DNA of 63,818 nucleotides, taken from Halostella limicola. Its GTDB lineage: Archaea > Halobacteriota > Halobacteria > Halobacteriales > Natronoarchaeaceae. The stretch covers positions 1-63,818 of the forward strand of contig NZ_RCDI01000008.1 in NCBI RefSeq assembly GCF_003675875.1, read 5' to 3'. Each line of letters begins with the position of its first letter. The stretch's first letter is position 1. Shown one piece after another: positions 32,009-41,487 of the stretch. The position numbers were made by a program, and so were the translations under genes. The notes below the pieces were generated by a model. It had not been told where the DNA came from and searched no databases. It saw only the letters and a program-made list of their open reading frames with translations.

Positions 32009-33847
32009 TCAGTCGGCGGTTATCTCGACGCGGTTGACGCTCATGTGCAGGTGGGTGACTCGGGGGATGGTCTCCTCCGCCGGGAGCGGGTCGACGCCGC
32101 GCAGGGCCTCGTCGAAGTGGATGGAGCCCTGGCGGACGCGCGTCGTGCCGCCGACGATCCCGCCGTAGATCTCCGCGTGGCCGTCCACGGTGACGCTGCC
32201 CGCGCCGGAGTTAGTGCTGGGAGCGTACACGACGCCTTTGAACACTGCGCTGTTCCCGTTGCCGTTGCCGTCGAACATGACGTCTGTCTCCGGCGTCCCG
32301 TACACCCACATCTGGGTGGCGTTGTCGTCCGGGACGTGGACCTGCGCCTGATCGTCCATCGTGAAGTCGTCCAGGATGAAGATCCGTGCGGTGTTGTCCC
32401 CCTTTACGGAGATGTTCGCCGACCCGTCCATGTCGATGCCCTCCTGAACCGCGACGTAGACGTTGCCGCCCGTCGTGTCCAGCGTGATGTTCTGGTCGGT
32501 GAGCGAGAGGGAGCCGTTGATGTAGTACCTCCCGGCGGGAAGCGTGACGTGGTCGTTGGGACTGCTCGCGCCCCAGGCTATCTGGTCGTCGTCACTGATG
32601 TTGTCGGCCGCATCGTTGTCGTTGTTCGAGTCGTTGCCGTAGCGCTCGATGCGCCCCTCGACGTACGCCCGGATCGGCGGCGTACTGTTCACGGAGGCGT
32701 TGTTCGCCATCCAGCCGACGATCTCGGCGTTCTGGTGGGTGTCGTTGTTGCGCCCGTACGAGATGTTCCCGCCGACGTACGCCGAGGAGGCCGAGACGTC
32801 GATGTCACCGCCCACCTCGATGTTGCCGTTCACCTCGCCGTTGCTCGAAACCTCGATGTTGCCGGCGGTCGCGATCGTCCCGTTGTTGCCGGCATCGGAC
32901 TGGTTGTACGGCCCCTCCGACGAGTTGTAGCTGTCGGTCGTCGCCGACCCGCCGCCGGCGCCGATGACGAGGTTGGTGTCCGTCCCGGTCTGGAACAGGC
33001 CCTGGTGGACGTTCTTCCGGTCGCGCGGCGAGACGAGGACGATACTGACCTCGTTCTCGTCGTGGTCGTACTCGGCGATGCCGCCGGTCAGCTGCTCCAG
33101 GTAGTCCCCCCAGGCGAGGTAGTACTCGCTCTGGACGGTCATGTTGATCCGCCCCTCGTAGATCGGGTTCGACGTCTCGTCGTCGCCGTCGTTCCGGATC
33201 GGGAACCGGAGCTCGGTGCCGTTGTCGGAGATAGTGAGGGTGTCGCCCGAGGAGTTCCGGCCCTCGATCAGGGTCAGCGGGATGGTCGCGGTCGGCGACT
33301 CCTGTCCGTCCGCGCGGTAGTGCACGTCGGGGCGAGAGACCATCCGGCTCCCGGAGTCGGTGGCGCGCCAGACGCCGCCGCCCTGGAAGGCGAGTCGCTC
33401 GCCGTCGATCTCGTAGACGACCTGCCCGAGCGACTCGTTGAGCAGGACCCGCTTGACCTCGCCGGTGGTCTCGTTCTCCATGGTGATGTTGACGGCACCG
33501 GCGTCGGGTTCGACGCGCGTCTCACCGTCGCCGGAGTCAGCCACCGTGAGCACCTCCGTGTTGTTCGACCCCGCCGCGACGCGGCTCGCCTTCGCGTCGA
33601 TCTGGGAGAGCGCGTTCTCCGCGCTGTCCACGTTCGCGCCGCGCTGGGTCTCCGAGAGGGCGTCCGAGCCGACGACGAGGACGGCGGTCGCTCCGGTGAC
33701 CGTCAGCCCGATCAGCAGGACCACCGCGATGACCGACGACTGCCCGCGCGTCGCGTCGCCGAAGGGTGACGACCACCTCCCCTCCCGCGTCGCTTCCTGC
33801 TCCGCGCGCTTCGCCCGTCCGACAGTCGTCTGATCAGATTTCGTCAT
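32009..33847 (-). CDS. Pilin-like secreted/adhesin-like protein with many N-glycosylation sequons (DUF7289/DUF7305-like)
   Basis: 612 residues. After a basic N-terminal tail comes a type-IV-pilin-like segment, GQSSVIAVVLLIGLTVTGAT (about residues 35-54), the kind processed by prepilin peptidase, here with an unusually long 34-residue leader. The remainder is extracellular: rich in Asn, Asp, Gly, Thr and Ser with about 19 N-x-S/T sequons, many in NGNIEV-like beta repeats between residues 290 and 440. It is probably a glycosylated surface or pilus-associated protein. The start could be internal. The single gene is not next to pil genes. Confidence 0.8.
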   Translation of the reverse strand: MTKSDQTTVGRAKRAEQEATREGRWSSPFGDATRGQSSVIAVVLLIGLTVTGATAVLVVGSDALSETQRGANVDSAENALSQIDAKASRVAAGSNNTEVLTVADSGDGETRVEPDAGAVNITMENETTGEVKRVLLNESLGQVVYEIDGERLAFQGGGVWRATDSGSRMVSRPDVHYRADGQESPTATIPLTLIEGRNSSGDTLTISDNGTELRFPIRNDGDDETSNPIYEGRINMTVQSEYYLAWGDYLEQLTGGIAEYDHDENEVSIVLVSPRDRKNVHQGLFQTGTDTNLVIGAGGGSATTDSYNSSEGPYNQSDAGNNGTIATAGNIEVSSNGEVNGNIEVGGDIDVSASSAYVGGNISYGRNNDTHQNAEIVGWMANNASVNSTPPIRAYVEGRIERYGNDSNNDNDAADNISDDDQIAWGASSPNDHVTLPAGRYYINGSLSLTDQNITLDTTGGNVYVAVQEGIDMDGSANISVKGDNTARIFILDDFTMDDQAQVHVPDDNATQMWVYGTPETDVMFDGNGNGNSAVFKGVVYAPSTNSGAGSVTVDGHAEIYGGIVGGTTRVRQGSIHFDEALRGVDPLPAEETIPRVTHLHMSVNRVEITAD

Positions 33848-34109
33848 GTTCGATTTCAGTACGGGGGAAGGGCCCGTCTGCGCCTAACCACGACGCTCGC
33901 GCCGGTCGCGTCGATTCTCCCCCCGAAGTTGGTAGTGCAGACGACCCCCGAGCACCTAAGTATATCCCATCAGTAAAGTAAATATTCGGTTAATTAATTG
34001 GATCTTGACTGTTGTCTTCGCCTCGAAAGCGGCGTATTTTTGACGCGTTCGCCGGCGGGAAACGACGGAGGTCGGATAGTTTGAAACCGTTGCCGAACGG
34101 ACGGCGAGT

Positions 34110-34973
34110 ATGGCACGCAGAAGCGTTCTGTTCAGCCCGGGGGACCAGCCGGAATTGCTCCGCAAGGCGCCGACGAGCGGCGCCGACGTGGTCGTGTTCG
34201 ATCTGGAAGACGCGGTCGCGCCCGGACGGAAACCGGCCGGGAGAGAGGCGGTCCGAGACGTGCTCGCGGACCCCTCGTTCGACCCCGACTGCGAGGTCTG
34301 CGTTCGGGTCAACCCGGTCGGCGTCGCCGCGGACGCGGACCTGGACGTTGTCCTCGACGGCGACGCCGGCGGCGCTGTCGACGGCGTGGTCCTCCCGAAG
34401 ACGTCGGACGCCGACGACGTACGGACGCTCGACCGACTCGTCGGCGAACACGGCCGATCCCTCCCGGTCCTCGCGCTGGTCGAGACCGCCGGCGGCGTGT
34501 TGCGGGCCGAGGAGATCGCCGCAGCGGACGCGACGGACGCGCTCGTGTTCGGGGCCGAGGACCTCGCCGCGGACCTCGGCGCGTCCCGCACGGACGAGGG
34601 GACGGAGGTACTCTACGCGCGCGAGCACGTCGTCCTCGCTGCCAGCGCCGCGGACGTGGACGCGATCGACACCGTGTACACCGACTTCGAGGACGGGGCG
34701 GGGCTCCGCGAGGAGACGGCCTTCGCCGCCGAACTGGGCTACGACGGGAAGATGGCGATCCACCCCGCACAGGTCGACCCGATCAACGAGGCGTTCACGC
34801 CCGACGAGGACCGCATCGAGTGGGCGAAGGAGGTGCTCGCGGCGAAGGAAGAGGCCGACGCGGCGGACGCGGGGGTCTTCCGCGTCGACGGGGAGATGAT
34901 CGACGCGCCGCTGGTCGCGCAGGCCGAGCGCGTCGTCGAGCGGGCACGGGCGGCGGGAGCGCTCGACGAGTGA
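34110..34973 (+). CDS. CitE/malyl-CoA lyase-like protein
   Basis: 287 residues, HpcH/HpaI-CitE fold. Key residues are in place: SPGDQPELL and FDLEDAVAP at the start, CVRVNPVG (CoA/acid-binding Arg), LVETAGGV (metal Glu) and FGAEDLAADLG (metal Asp). In haloarchaea such proteins are the beta-methylmalyl-CoA lyase and the malyl-CoA thioesterase of the methylaspartate cycle. The adjacent glutamate dehydrogenase genes support a link to that cycle, but lyase and thioesterase cannot be told apart by eye. It ends 4 bp before the opposing glutamate dehydrogenase stop. Confidence 0.85.
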   Translation: MARRSVLFSPGDQPELLRKAPTSGADVVVFDLEDAVAPGRKPAGREAVRDVLADPSFDPDCEVCVRVNPVGVAADADLDVVLDGDAGGAVDGVVLPKTSDADDVRTLDRLVGEHGRSLPVLALVETAGGVLRAEEIAAADATDALVFGAEDLAADLGASRTDEGTEVLYAREHVVLAASAADVDAIDTVYTDFEDGAGLREETAFAAELGYDGKMAIHPAQVDPINEAFTPDEDRIEWAKEVLAAKEEADAADAGVFRVDGEMIDAPLVAQAERVVERARAAGALDE

Positions 34974-34977
34974 GCCG

Positions 34978-36276
34978 TCAGGGCCAGAGCCCGCGCTTCT
35001 GGTGGGACTTCGCGACGCGGGATAGCGCGACGACGTAGGCCGCGTCGCGCCAGGGGATCTCACGGTCCTCGACTTCCTCCCGGACCGCGTCCCAGGCGTC
35101 GAGCATCTCGGTTTCCAGTTCCTCGTTGACGCGGTCGAGCGACCAGGACCGGCGGTTGATGTCCTGCAGCCACTCGAAGTACGAGACGGTGACCCCGCCC
35201 GCGTTCGCGAGGATGTCCGGGATGACGGGGATGCCCCGCTCCGTCAGGATCGAGTCGGCGGCGAACGTCGTCGGGCCGTTAGCTCCCTCGACCACCAGGT
35301 CGGCGCTCACGTCGGCGGCGTTGTCCTCGGTGATGACGTTGCCGATCGCCGCCGGGATCAGGACGTCCACGTCGAGTTCGAGCAGCTCTTCGTTGGTCAG
35401 GTCCTCCTCGCCGTACGAGGTGACGGCGCCGGGCTCCTCCTCGTGAGTCGGGACCTCGCGCGTGTCGATCCCGTCGGCGTCGTAGACGGCCCCGTTCACG
35501 TCGCTGATGGCGACGACCGTCGCACCCCAGTCGTCGAGCAGGCGGGCGGCGTTCGCCCCGACGCTCCCGAAGCCCTGCACGGCGACGGTCGTCTCCGAGA
35601 GGTCCTTGTCGTAGTACTCGACGGCCTCGCGGGCGACGATAGCGACGCTGCGACCGGGGGCCTCCTCGCGGCCGTAGCTCCCGCCGACGACCGGCGGCTT
35701 CCCCGTGACGACGCCCGGGATCGTCTCGCCTTCCTGCATGCTGTAGGCGTCCATGAACCAGGACATCGTCTGCGCGTCGGTCCCCATGTCCGGCGCGGGG
35801 ATGTCGCGCTTCGGGCCGATGACGCTGCGCAGTTCCTGCGCGAACCGGCGGGTGAGTCGCTCCTTCTCGTCGCCGCTGAGCGACTTCGGATCGACGACGA
35901 CGCCACCCTTCGCGCCGCCGAAGGGGATGTCCATCACCGCGCATTTCCAGGTCATCCACATCGACAGCCCGATGCACTCCTCCTCGGTCACGCCGGGGTG
36001 AAAGCGGAGGCCGCCCTTGAACGGCCCCCGGACGCTGTCGTGCTGGGCGCGGTACCCCGTGAACACGTCGAGCGAGCCGTCGTCGCGCTCCAGCGGGACC
36101 GCGACCCGGTGCACACCCGCGGGGTGTTTGAGGCGCTCGACGACGTTCGAGTCGATATCGAGGTGCGCGGCGGCGCGCGATAGCTGCCGCCGGGCCGTCT
36201 CCAGGGCGGACTCGGCCTCGTCGTGTTCCTCCGCGTCCGTCGCTTCGACAGCCGTGTCAGCAGTGCCAGAAGACAT
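34978..36276 (-). CDS. Glutamate dehydrogenase, paralogue 1
   Basis: 432 residues. Family motifs: [33 protein letters not shown] (substrate and catalytic lysines), [18 protein letters not shown] (nucleotide fold) and the closing FEWLQDINR. It interconverts glutamate and 2-oxoglutarate + ammonia. The cofactor is not certain; the ISDVNG after the second strand suggests NAD. The start MSSGTADT adds an acidic tail. The gene is divergent from paralogue 2 over 430 bp. The frame upstream to 36435 is basic and not coding. Confidence 0.95.
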   Translation of the reverse strand: MSSGTADTAVEATDAEEHDEAESALETARRQLSRAAAHLDIDSNVVERLKHPAGVHRVAVPLERDDGSLDVFTGYRAQHDSVRGPFKGGLRFHPGVTEEECIGLSMWMTWKCAVMDIPFGGAKGGVVVDPKSLSGDEKERLTRRFAQELRSVIGPKRDIPAPDMGTDAQTMSWFMDAYSMQEGETIPGVVTGKPPVVGGSYGREEAPGRSVAIVAREAVEYYDKDLSETTVAVQGFGSVGANAARLLDDWGATVVAISDVNGAVYDADGIDTREVPTHEEEPGAVTSYGEEDLTNEELLELDVDVLIPAAIGNVITEDNAADVSADLVVEGANGPTTFAADSILTERGIPVIPDILANAGGVTVSYFEWLQDINRRSWSLDRVNEELETEMLDAWDAVREEVEDREIPWRDAAYVVALSRVAKSHQKRGLWP

Positions 36277-36706
36277 ATCGATCACTCGATCGCAGCGGTT
36301 CGCCGCGTTCGATCGCCGTCGCGATTCGAGCCAGTCGACAGCGGTACGGACGAGCCGGCCGTCCTCCACCGAAAACGTTCGAACTTCGACGAGTCGACTC
36401 CGTCGGCACCAGTGTCTTGCATCGTTCGTGGGCAAACTCTACGTGTATATAGTATTTATTCTATTACGATATATTAACACATAATACTCTCTCGTTCGCT
36501 CCGTTTCGATTTGAGCGATGTCAGTGCGATATTGGCGTATTATACCACTGGAGTTCGGTATTCTGGGCGATCAAACCGATCGTCCGATCTGGCATTTCAG
36601 AGCTACATCCGTAACCCTCCCACAATATTGTCACATAAAACGCGTTATTATCAGCATTATACGAGAACCAGTACGTTTAACCACTGCTGCTGGCGTCTTC
36701 TAATAC
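36277..36706. promoter_or_regulatory. 430-bp AT-rich divergent region between two glutamate dehydrogenase genes
   Basis: The most AT-rich stretch of the window. It has a TATA-like GTTTAA at 36675-36680, 26 bp before the plus-strand ATG (36707), and a strong AT block at 36444-36475 (TATATAGTATTTATT..., GATATATTAACAC). The latter could hold the minus-strand promoter with a long leader of about 150 nt. ATAATATTG-like and GCGTTATTATCAGC pieces near 36620-36660 could be regulator sites. No gene is seen; two open frames here have non-haloarchaeal composition. Confidence 0.6.
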
Positions 36707-37963
36707 ATGTCCGAAGGGGTCAATCCGTTCGAGAGTCTGCAAGAGCAGGTAGACGACGCCGCGGCGTTTCTCGACGTGGACGAGGGCGTCCTCACCCGTC
36801 TGAAGAATCCCGAGCGCGTGCTCGAAACCAACCTCTCAGTGGAGATGGACGACGGGTCCATGGAGGTGTTCCGCGCCTACCGCTCGCAGTTCAACGGCGA
36901 CCGGGGCCCGTACAAGGGCGGCATCCGCTACCACCCGGGCGTCAACCGCGACGAGGTGAAGGCCCTGTCCGGCTGGATGGTGTACAAGTGCGCCACCGTC
37001 GGCATCCCGTACGGCGGCGGCAAGGGCGGTATCGAGATCGACCCGTCCGACTACAGCGAGGACGAACTCGAACGGCTCACCCGGTCGTTCGCGAAGGAGC
37101 TGCGCCCACTCATCGGCGAGGACCGCGACATCCCCGCGCCGGACGTCAACACTGGGCAGCGCGAGATGAACTGGATCAAAGACACCTACGAGACTCTGGA
37201 AAACACCACGGCCCCCGGCGTCATCACGGGCAAGGACATCTCCAGCGGCGGCAGCGCCGGCCGCGTCGAGGCGACGGGGCGCTCGACGGTCATCGCCGCC
37301 CGCGAGGCGTTCGACTACCTCGGCCGCGACATCGCGGACGCGACCGTCGCCGTCCAGGGCTACGGTAACGCCGGCTGGATCACGGCCAAGCTGGCCGACG
37401 AACTCGGCGCGACGGTCGTCGCCGTCTCCGACTCCAGCGGCGGCATCTACAGCGAGGACGGGTTCGACCCCGTCGCCGTCAAGGACCACAAGAACGAGAC
37501 CGGCAGCGTCGTCGACTACTCCGAGGCCGACAAGGAGGTCACCAACGACGAACTGCTCACGCTCGACGTGGATCTTCTCGTGCCCGCGGCGCTCGAAAAC
37601 GCTATCGACGCCGACCTCGCGGCGGACGTCAGCGCGGACGTCATCTCCGAGGCCGCGAACGGCCCGATCACGCCCGACGGCGACGACGTGCTGACCGAGA
37701 AGGACGTCGTCGTCGTTCCGGACATCCTCGCGAACGCGGGCGGCGTCACCGTCTCGTACTTCGAGTGGGTCCAGAACCGCCAGCGCTTCTACTGGTCCGA
37801 GGAGAAGGTCAACGACGAGCTCGAATCGATCATCGTCGACGCCTTCGACGACCTGACCGACGCGTACGACGAGCACGACCTCCCGAACATGCGGACCGCG
37901 GCCTACGTCGTCGCCATCCGCCGCGTGCTGGACGCGTACGAGCAGTCCGGCAACTGGCCCTGA
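36707..37963 (+). CDS. Glutamate dehydrogenase, paralogue 2
   Basis: 418 residues. [30 protein letters not shown] (lysines intact), [20 protein letters not shown] and VQNRQRFYW. It differs from paralogue 1 at cofactor-loop positions (VSDSSGG after the second strand, against ISDVNG) and in the insert after TGK. The two paralogues may differ in cofactor or direction (biosynthetic and catabolic). A leaderless promoter sits 26 bp before the start. This is the shorter, more typical version. Confidence 0.95.
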   Translation: MSEGVNPFESLQEQVDDAAAFLDVDEGVLTRLKNPERVLETNLSVEMDDGSMEVFRAYRSQFNGDRGPYKGGIRYHPGVNRDEVKALSGWMVYKCATVGIPYGGGKGGIEIDPSDYSEDELERLTRSFAKELRPLIGEDRDIPAPDVNTGQREMNWIKDTYETLENTTAPGVITGKDISSGGSAGRVEATGRSTVIAAREAFDYLGRDIADATVAVQGYGNAGWITAKLADELGATVVAVSDSSGGIYSEDGFDPVAVKDHKNETGSVVDYSEADKEVTNDELLTLDVDLLVPAALENAIDADLAADVSADVISEAANGPITPDGDDVLTEKDVVVVPDILANAGGVTVSYFEWVQNRQRFYWSEEKVNDELESIIVDAFDDLTDAYDEHDLPNMRTAAYVVAIRRVLDAYEQSGNWP

Positions 37964-38017
37964 CGAGACTCGGCACTAAACGACGTCGTCGAAACGGCAG
38001 AACCGGCGACGAGCCGG

Positions 38018-38534
38018 TCAGTCGGCCGTCGCGTTCGGCTGCGACGCGTCCGGACCGTCGCTCGCCTCGGTCCCGTCCGCGACGGCTTTCGTCGCCGTCA
38101 GGGGGCTCCGCCGGTCTATCGCGCAGTCGAACGCGGGGTGTTCGGCGAAGTGTCTGACCATCATGTGCCTGCGCGACCCCGTGATGCCCGTGCGTTCGAC
38201 GTCCTCCGCGGAGAACGTCTCGGGCAGGCGCTCGTACAGGCGCCTGACGGCGTCGAAGCTCTCGAACACCTTCGAGTTGCCCGCGGAGTCGGCGCCGCGG
38301 CGGGTCACCTCGTAGGAGCCGTCCTCGCGGTACGCGCCCGCCGTGCGGAAGAACTCGCGCGTCTCGGTGACGGCGTCGCTGATGGCCTCGCGCAGCGCGA
38401 CCGCGTCGCTACGGGGTAACTCGTGTTCGTCGTCGTCGACTTCGATTACGATCGACTCGCCGCCGTCCGTCGTCGATACCGATACCTCACCGCCGGAGAA
38501 GAACTCGATCAGGAGCGTGGGTACTCCGTGTCAT
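38018..38534 (-). pseudogene. Conserved haloarchaeal protein with a one-base frameshift near its start
   Basis: The minus-strand start ATG at 38532-38534 has a TATA-like TTTTA 27 bp upstream (38561-38565). Its frame reads MTRSTHAPDR and stops after 15 codons. Beginning 12 bp later, the +1 frame has an open, acidic, haloarchaeal-looking sequence to the stop at 38018: LLIEFFSGGEVSV, then DSAGNSKVFESFDAV, ERLPETFSAEDVERTG and a disordered tail. That frame has no ATG, GTG or TTG before residue 65. Removing one G from the GGG at 38519-38521 would fuse MTRST to TLLIEFFSGG. A decayed gene or a sequencing error. About 170 residues if intact; function unknown. Confidence 0.7.
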
Positions 38535-38629
38535 GCGAGTGGTACTGGTGGAGGCAGCACTAAAACTCTGTCGCCGGCGTCAGGTCCCGCCGACGGTCCG
38601 CACGTCGTCGTTATCGCGCGTCGGCAACG

Positions 38630-39673
38630 CTATCTTGCGGCGGCGGCCGCGGTCACGTTCTTGCTCGCGGTCCCGTTTCCGCCCGCCGACCCGTTCTCGC
38701 TGCCGAGGATGTCGGTCTCGATAGTCTCCTCGTGGGTGAGTTCGTTCATCGGGAGCCGGAGCGACAGCGTCCGGCCGGTGAGCGACGTGGGGTCCTCGGC
38801 CTCGACGGTCGCCGCGAACTCGATCCGGAGGGTCGTCACCTCGTCGTTGCGGAGGTGGGTGACCCACCAGTCGTCGAGGCGCTCGTTCCGGATCGCCGTC
38901 CGCGCCTCGATGGTCTCGGACGACCGCGGCTCGATGACGTACTCGCGCCCGCTCGTCCCCTCGCCCACGACCACGCCGTTCATGGTGATCTCGTAGCGCA
39001 TCTCGGTGACGACGTAGGGGACGGACTTCGGGTTGTACGCGACGAAGGTCGCGTCCATCGGCGTCTCCTCGGCGGTGACGGTCCCCCACTCGCCCCGCGT
39101 CTCGTTGACGTACAGCATCGGGTCGTCGAACACCCGGCTGTCGGCCTCGACCGGACGCGTCTCGTTCGAGTCGAACCGCTCGATCATGCTGGTGTTTATC
39201 GTCTCGGTCCGCTCGACGGGGACGCTCCGACCGACCGCGTCCGAGCGAATGCGCGCGTCGATGGCGACCTCGGTCCGCTCGCCGTTCCGGACGTGGGTGA
39301 CCCACCAGTCGGGGATGCGCCGGTTGTCCATGTGCGTCCGGAGGCGCACGTCGTTTCGCCCCGGGTCGAGGTCCAGGTCCTCCTTCGAGCCGTTCGCCAT
39401 CGGCACGCCGTTCATCCGCACGGTGTACTCGGCCGACGCGCCGAGAAAGCCAGTTCCGAACGGGTTGGGGTTGTCCACCGCGAGGTCGGTGACGATCACC
39501 GTCGTCGTCTCGTCGACCTCGCCGAACTCGTTGTCGACGCTCTCGACGCTTGGCACGCCGAGCAGTCCCGCTGCGACCGCCGCGCCGACCGCGAGGCCGA
39601 TGACGCCGAGGGTCGTCGCCGCGACGCGAAGCTTGCTACCGAGCAGTCCGGACCTGATCCGTTCCCCGTCCAT
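38630..39673 (-). CDS. LEA14/WHy-domain protein with two tandem domains
   Basis: 347 residues. An N-terminal membrane anchor (about residues 17-41) is followed by two water-stress/hypersensitive-response (WHy, LEA type 2) domains, about 60-150 and 205-300. Each has the family's NP(N/K) turn and ends with the same WWVTH(V/L)RN motif (DWWVTHVRNGE and DWWVTHLRNDE). The exterior part bears several N-x-S/T sequons. It is predicted to lie outside the membrane. LEA-type proteins are linked to desiccation tolerance elsewhere; the archaeal role is unknown. Confidence 0.85.
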   Translation of the reverse strand: MDGERIRSGLLGSKLRVAATTLGVIGLAVGAAVAAGLLGVPSVESVDNEFGEVDETTTVIVTDLAVDNPNPFGTGFLGASAEYTVRMNGVPMANGSKEDLDLDPGRNDVRLRTHMDNRRIPDWWVTHVRNGERTEVAIDARIRSDAVGRSVPVERTETINTSMIERFDSNETRPVEADSRVFDDPMLYVNETRGEWGTVTAEETPMDATFVAYNPKSVPYVVTEMRYEITMNGVVVGEGTSGREYVIEPRSSETIEARTAIRNERLDDWWVTHLRNDEVTTLRIEFAATVEAEDPTSLTGRTLSLRLPMNELTHEETIETDILGSENGSAGGNGTASKNVTAAAAAR

Positions 39674-39746
39674 CGTGCCGGGAGAGTTCTGGGACCGGCA
39701 TAGGCTTTCCTAATGAACTAAGTCCCCGCCGCGGGAAGGGGCGACC

Positions 39747-39929
39747 ATGACGACAGACTCCGTCGCGTCGGACAAGGGAATCGGGTTCGCGATGCTGTTC
39801 TCGCTACTCGCCGCCGTCGGTGCCGTCGGCGCGTTCGTCGGCGCCCCCGAGCAGGCAGCCGCCTGGGGGTTCGGCGCGGCGATGCTCTTCGCCTCGCTGA
39901 CGGTCGCGTACATCCACGTCTACTGGTGA
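39747..39929 (+). CDS. Small two-helix membrane protein
   Basis: 60 residues with two hydrophobic segments (about 13-30 and 36-57) joined by an APEQAAAW turn, and a soluble acidic start (MTTDSVASDKG). Divergent from the WHy gene (73 bp). Small membrane proteins of this kind are widespread in haloarchaea, and no function is known. The gene is supported by its clean start, halophilic tail and lack of an alternative in the region. Confidence 0.68.
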   Translation: MTTDSVASDKGIGFAMLFSLLAAVGAVGAFVGAPEQAAAWGFGAAMLFASLTVAYIHVYW

Positions 39930-39988
39930 GTGCCGCCGGATCACGGAAATGGTTATACGTATCAGCGCCGTATACGGGCGTGTAGACG

Positions 39989-40213
39989 ATGACTGAGTAC
40001 ACCGAAGAGGAACGACGCATCCTCGCGTATCTGCGCGAGAGCGTCTCCCGGGGAGAGCAGTACTTCCGGGCGAAGAACATCGCCGACGCCATCGAGCTCT
40101 CGGCGAAGCAGGTCGGCGTGCGCCTCCCGCGGCTCGCCGAGAAGAGCGACGAGGTCGACATCGAGAAGTGGGGGCGTGCGCGGTCGACGACCTGGAAGGT
40201 CACTCAGAGCTAA
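39989..40213 (+). CDS. Small winged-helix protein (DUF7123-like)
   Basis: 74 residues: EEERRILAYLRESVSRGEQY (helix 1), FRAKNIADAIELSAKQVGVRL (helix-turn-helix) and WGRARSTTWKVTQS (wing). The pattern is that of a minimal winged-helix DNA-binding protein. A TTATACG box lies about 30 bp upstream of the ATG. Target not known. It precedes the SRPBCC gene by 42 bp on the same strand. Confidence 0.8.
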   Translation: MTEYTEEERRILAYLRESVSRGEQYFRAKNIADAIELSAKQVGVRLPRLAEKSDEVDIEKWGRARSTTWKVTQS

Positions 40214-40255
40214 CGTTCCAGCGGACTTTTACCATCTCGGGCTGGAAGGACTATC

Positions 40256-40690
40256 ATGACTGTCCGGGTTGAGCGGACGTTCGAGTTCACGGTGCCGCCG
40301 GAGCGCGTCTGGGAGTTCATCGCCGACCCGGAGAAGCGCGCCCGGTCGATCAGCGTCGTCACCGACTTCGAACTCAAAGACGGAAACGGCCGGGAGGCCA
40401 TCTGGCACGTGAACCTCCCCATCCCGCTTCTCGACACGTCGGCGCAAGTGAGGACCGAGGAGGTCGAGCGCGACCCGCCCCGCTACGTGAAGTTCGTCGG
40501 TCGGTCGAAGGTGATGCGCGTCACCGGCGAGCACGAGGTCGTCCCCACCGACGAGGGCTGCGAACTGGTCAACTCTTTCGTCGTGGACGGCCGCCTCCCG
40601 GGGGTCGAGCGGTTCTTCCGACGGAACCTCGACAAGGAGCTCGACAACCTCGAAGCCGCGCTCAGGGCCGACCTGGGGGTCGAAGCGTGA
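40256..40690 (+). CDS. SRPBCC/CoxG-like ligand-binding protein
   Basis: 144 residues with the helix-grip (START/SRPBCC) pattern: RTFEFTVPPERVWEFIADPEK at the start, a long antiparallel sheet and a final amphipathic helix (FFRRNLDKELDNLEAAL). Members bind lipids or hydrophobic ligands, or act as cyclase/dehydratase subunits. Its stop overlaps the GTG start of the nitrilase-like gene (GTGA), so the two are coupled and may act on related molecules; that is inferred only from coupling. Confidence 0.82.
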   Translation: MTVRVERTFEFTVPPERVWEFIADPEKRARSISVVTDFELKDGNGREAIWHVNLPIPLLDTSAQVRTEEVERDPPRYVKFVGRSKVMRVTGEHEVVPTDEGCELVNSFVVDGRLPGVERFFRRNLDKELDNLEAALRADLGVEA

Positions 40691-41487
40691 AGGTCGCGCT
40701 CGCCCAGATCGAGATCGAGGCCGGCGAGGTCGAGGCGAACGTCGACCGCGCGGTCGACGCCGTCGCCGCCGCGGCCGGCGAGGGGGCGGATCTCGTCGCC
40801 CTCCCTGAGATCTTCAACGTCGGTTACTTCGCGTTCGATCTGTACCACCGCCGCGCCGAACCGCTGGAGGGCGAGACGCTCACCCGGATCGCCGAGGCGG
40901 CGGCCGAGCACGGCGTCGGCGTCCTCGCCGGCAGCATCGTCGAGGACCTCGCGGCGACGAAGACCGCGTACACCCCCGCCGACGAGGGCCTCGCCAACAC
41001 CGCCGTCCTGTTCGACCGCGAAGGGGAGCGGCGCCTCGTCTACCGCAAGCATCACCTGTTCGGCTACGAGTCCGCCGAGAACGAACTGCTCGTCCCCGGC
41101 GAGCGCATTCAGGTCGCCTCGTTCGAGGACCACACGGTCGCCGTCACCACCTGCTACGACCTCCGATTCCCCGAACTGTATCGCGAGTTCGCCGACGACG
41201 TGACGCTGACGCTGGTCCCGAGCGCGTGGCCGTACCCCCGCGTCGAGCACTGGCAGACCCTCTCGCGGGCCCGCGCCGTCGAGAACCAGTTCTACGTCGC
41301 GACGATCAACGGCAGCGGCGCCTTCGACGACGCCGAACTGCTCGGCCGATCGACGGTCTACGACCCCTGGGGGACGCCGATAGCGAGCAGCGACGACGAC
41401 CCCGCGCTCGTCACCGCGACGGCCGACCCGGACGCCGTCACCGAGGTCCGCGACGAGTTCCCGGCCCTTCGGGACCGGCGGCTGTAA
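40687..41487 (+). CDS. Carbon-nitrogen (nitrilase superfamily) hydrolase
   Basis: 266 residues, GTG start coupled to the preceding gene. The catalytic triad Glu-Lys-Cys is visible: LPEIFN (Glu near 41), YRKHHLFG (Lys near 118) and TTCYDLRFPEL (Cys near 158). The sequence resembles omega-amidase/N-carbamoyl-type members, which hydrolyse amides to acid + ammonia. Substrate not determinable. Its 3' end faces a long hairpin-containing gap before the opposing aldehyde dehydrogenase. Confidence 0.9.
   Translation: MKVALAQIEIEAGEVEANVDRAVDAVAAAAGEGADLVALPEIFNVGYFAFDLYHRRAEPLEGETLTRIAEAAAEHGVGVLAGSIVEDLAATKTAYTPADEGLANTAVLFDREGERRLVYRKHHLFGYESAENELLVPGERIQVASFEDHTVAVTTCYDLRFPELYREFADDVTLTLVPSAWPYPRVEHWQTLSRARAVENQFYVATINGSGAFDDAELLGRSTVYDPWGTPIASSDDDPALVTATADPDAVTEVRDEFPALRDRRL

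Noticed and set aside
36277-36435. Longer N-terminus for glutamate dehydrogenase 1
   Set aside because: The extension is basic and Arg-rich, unlike the protein, and lies in the AT-rich regulatory gap.
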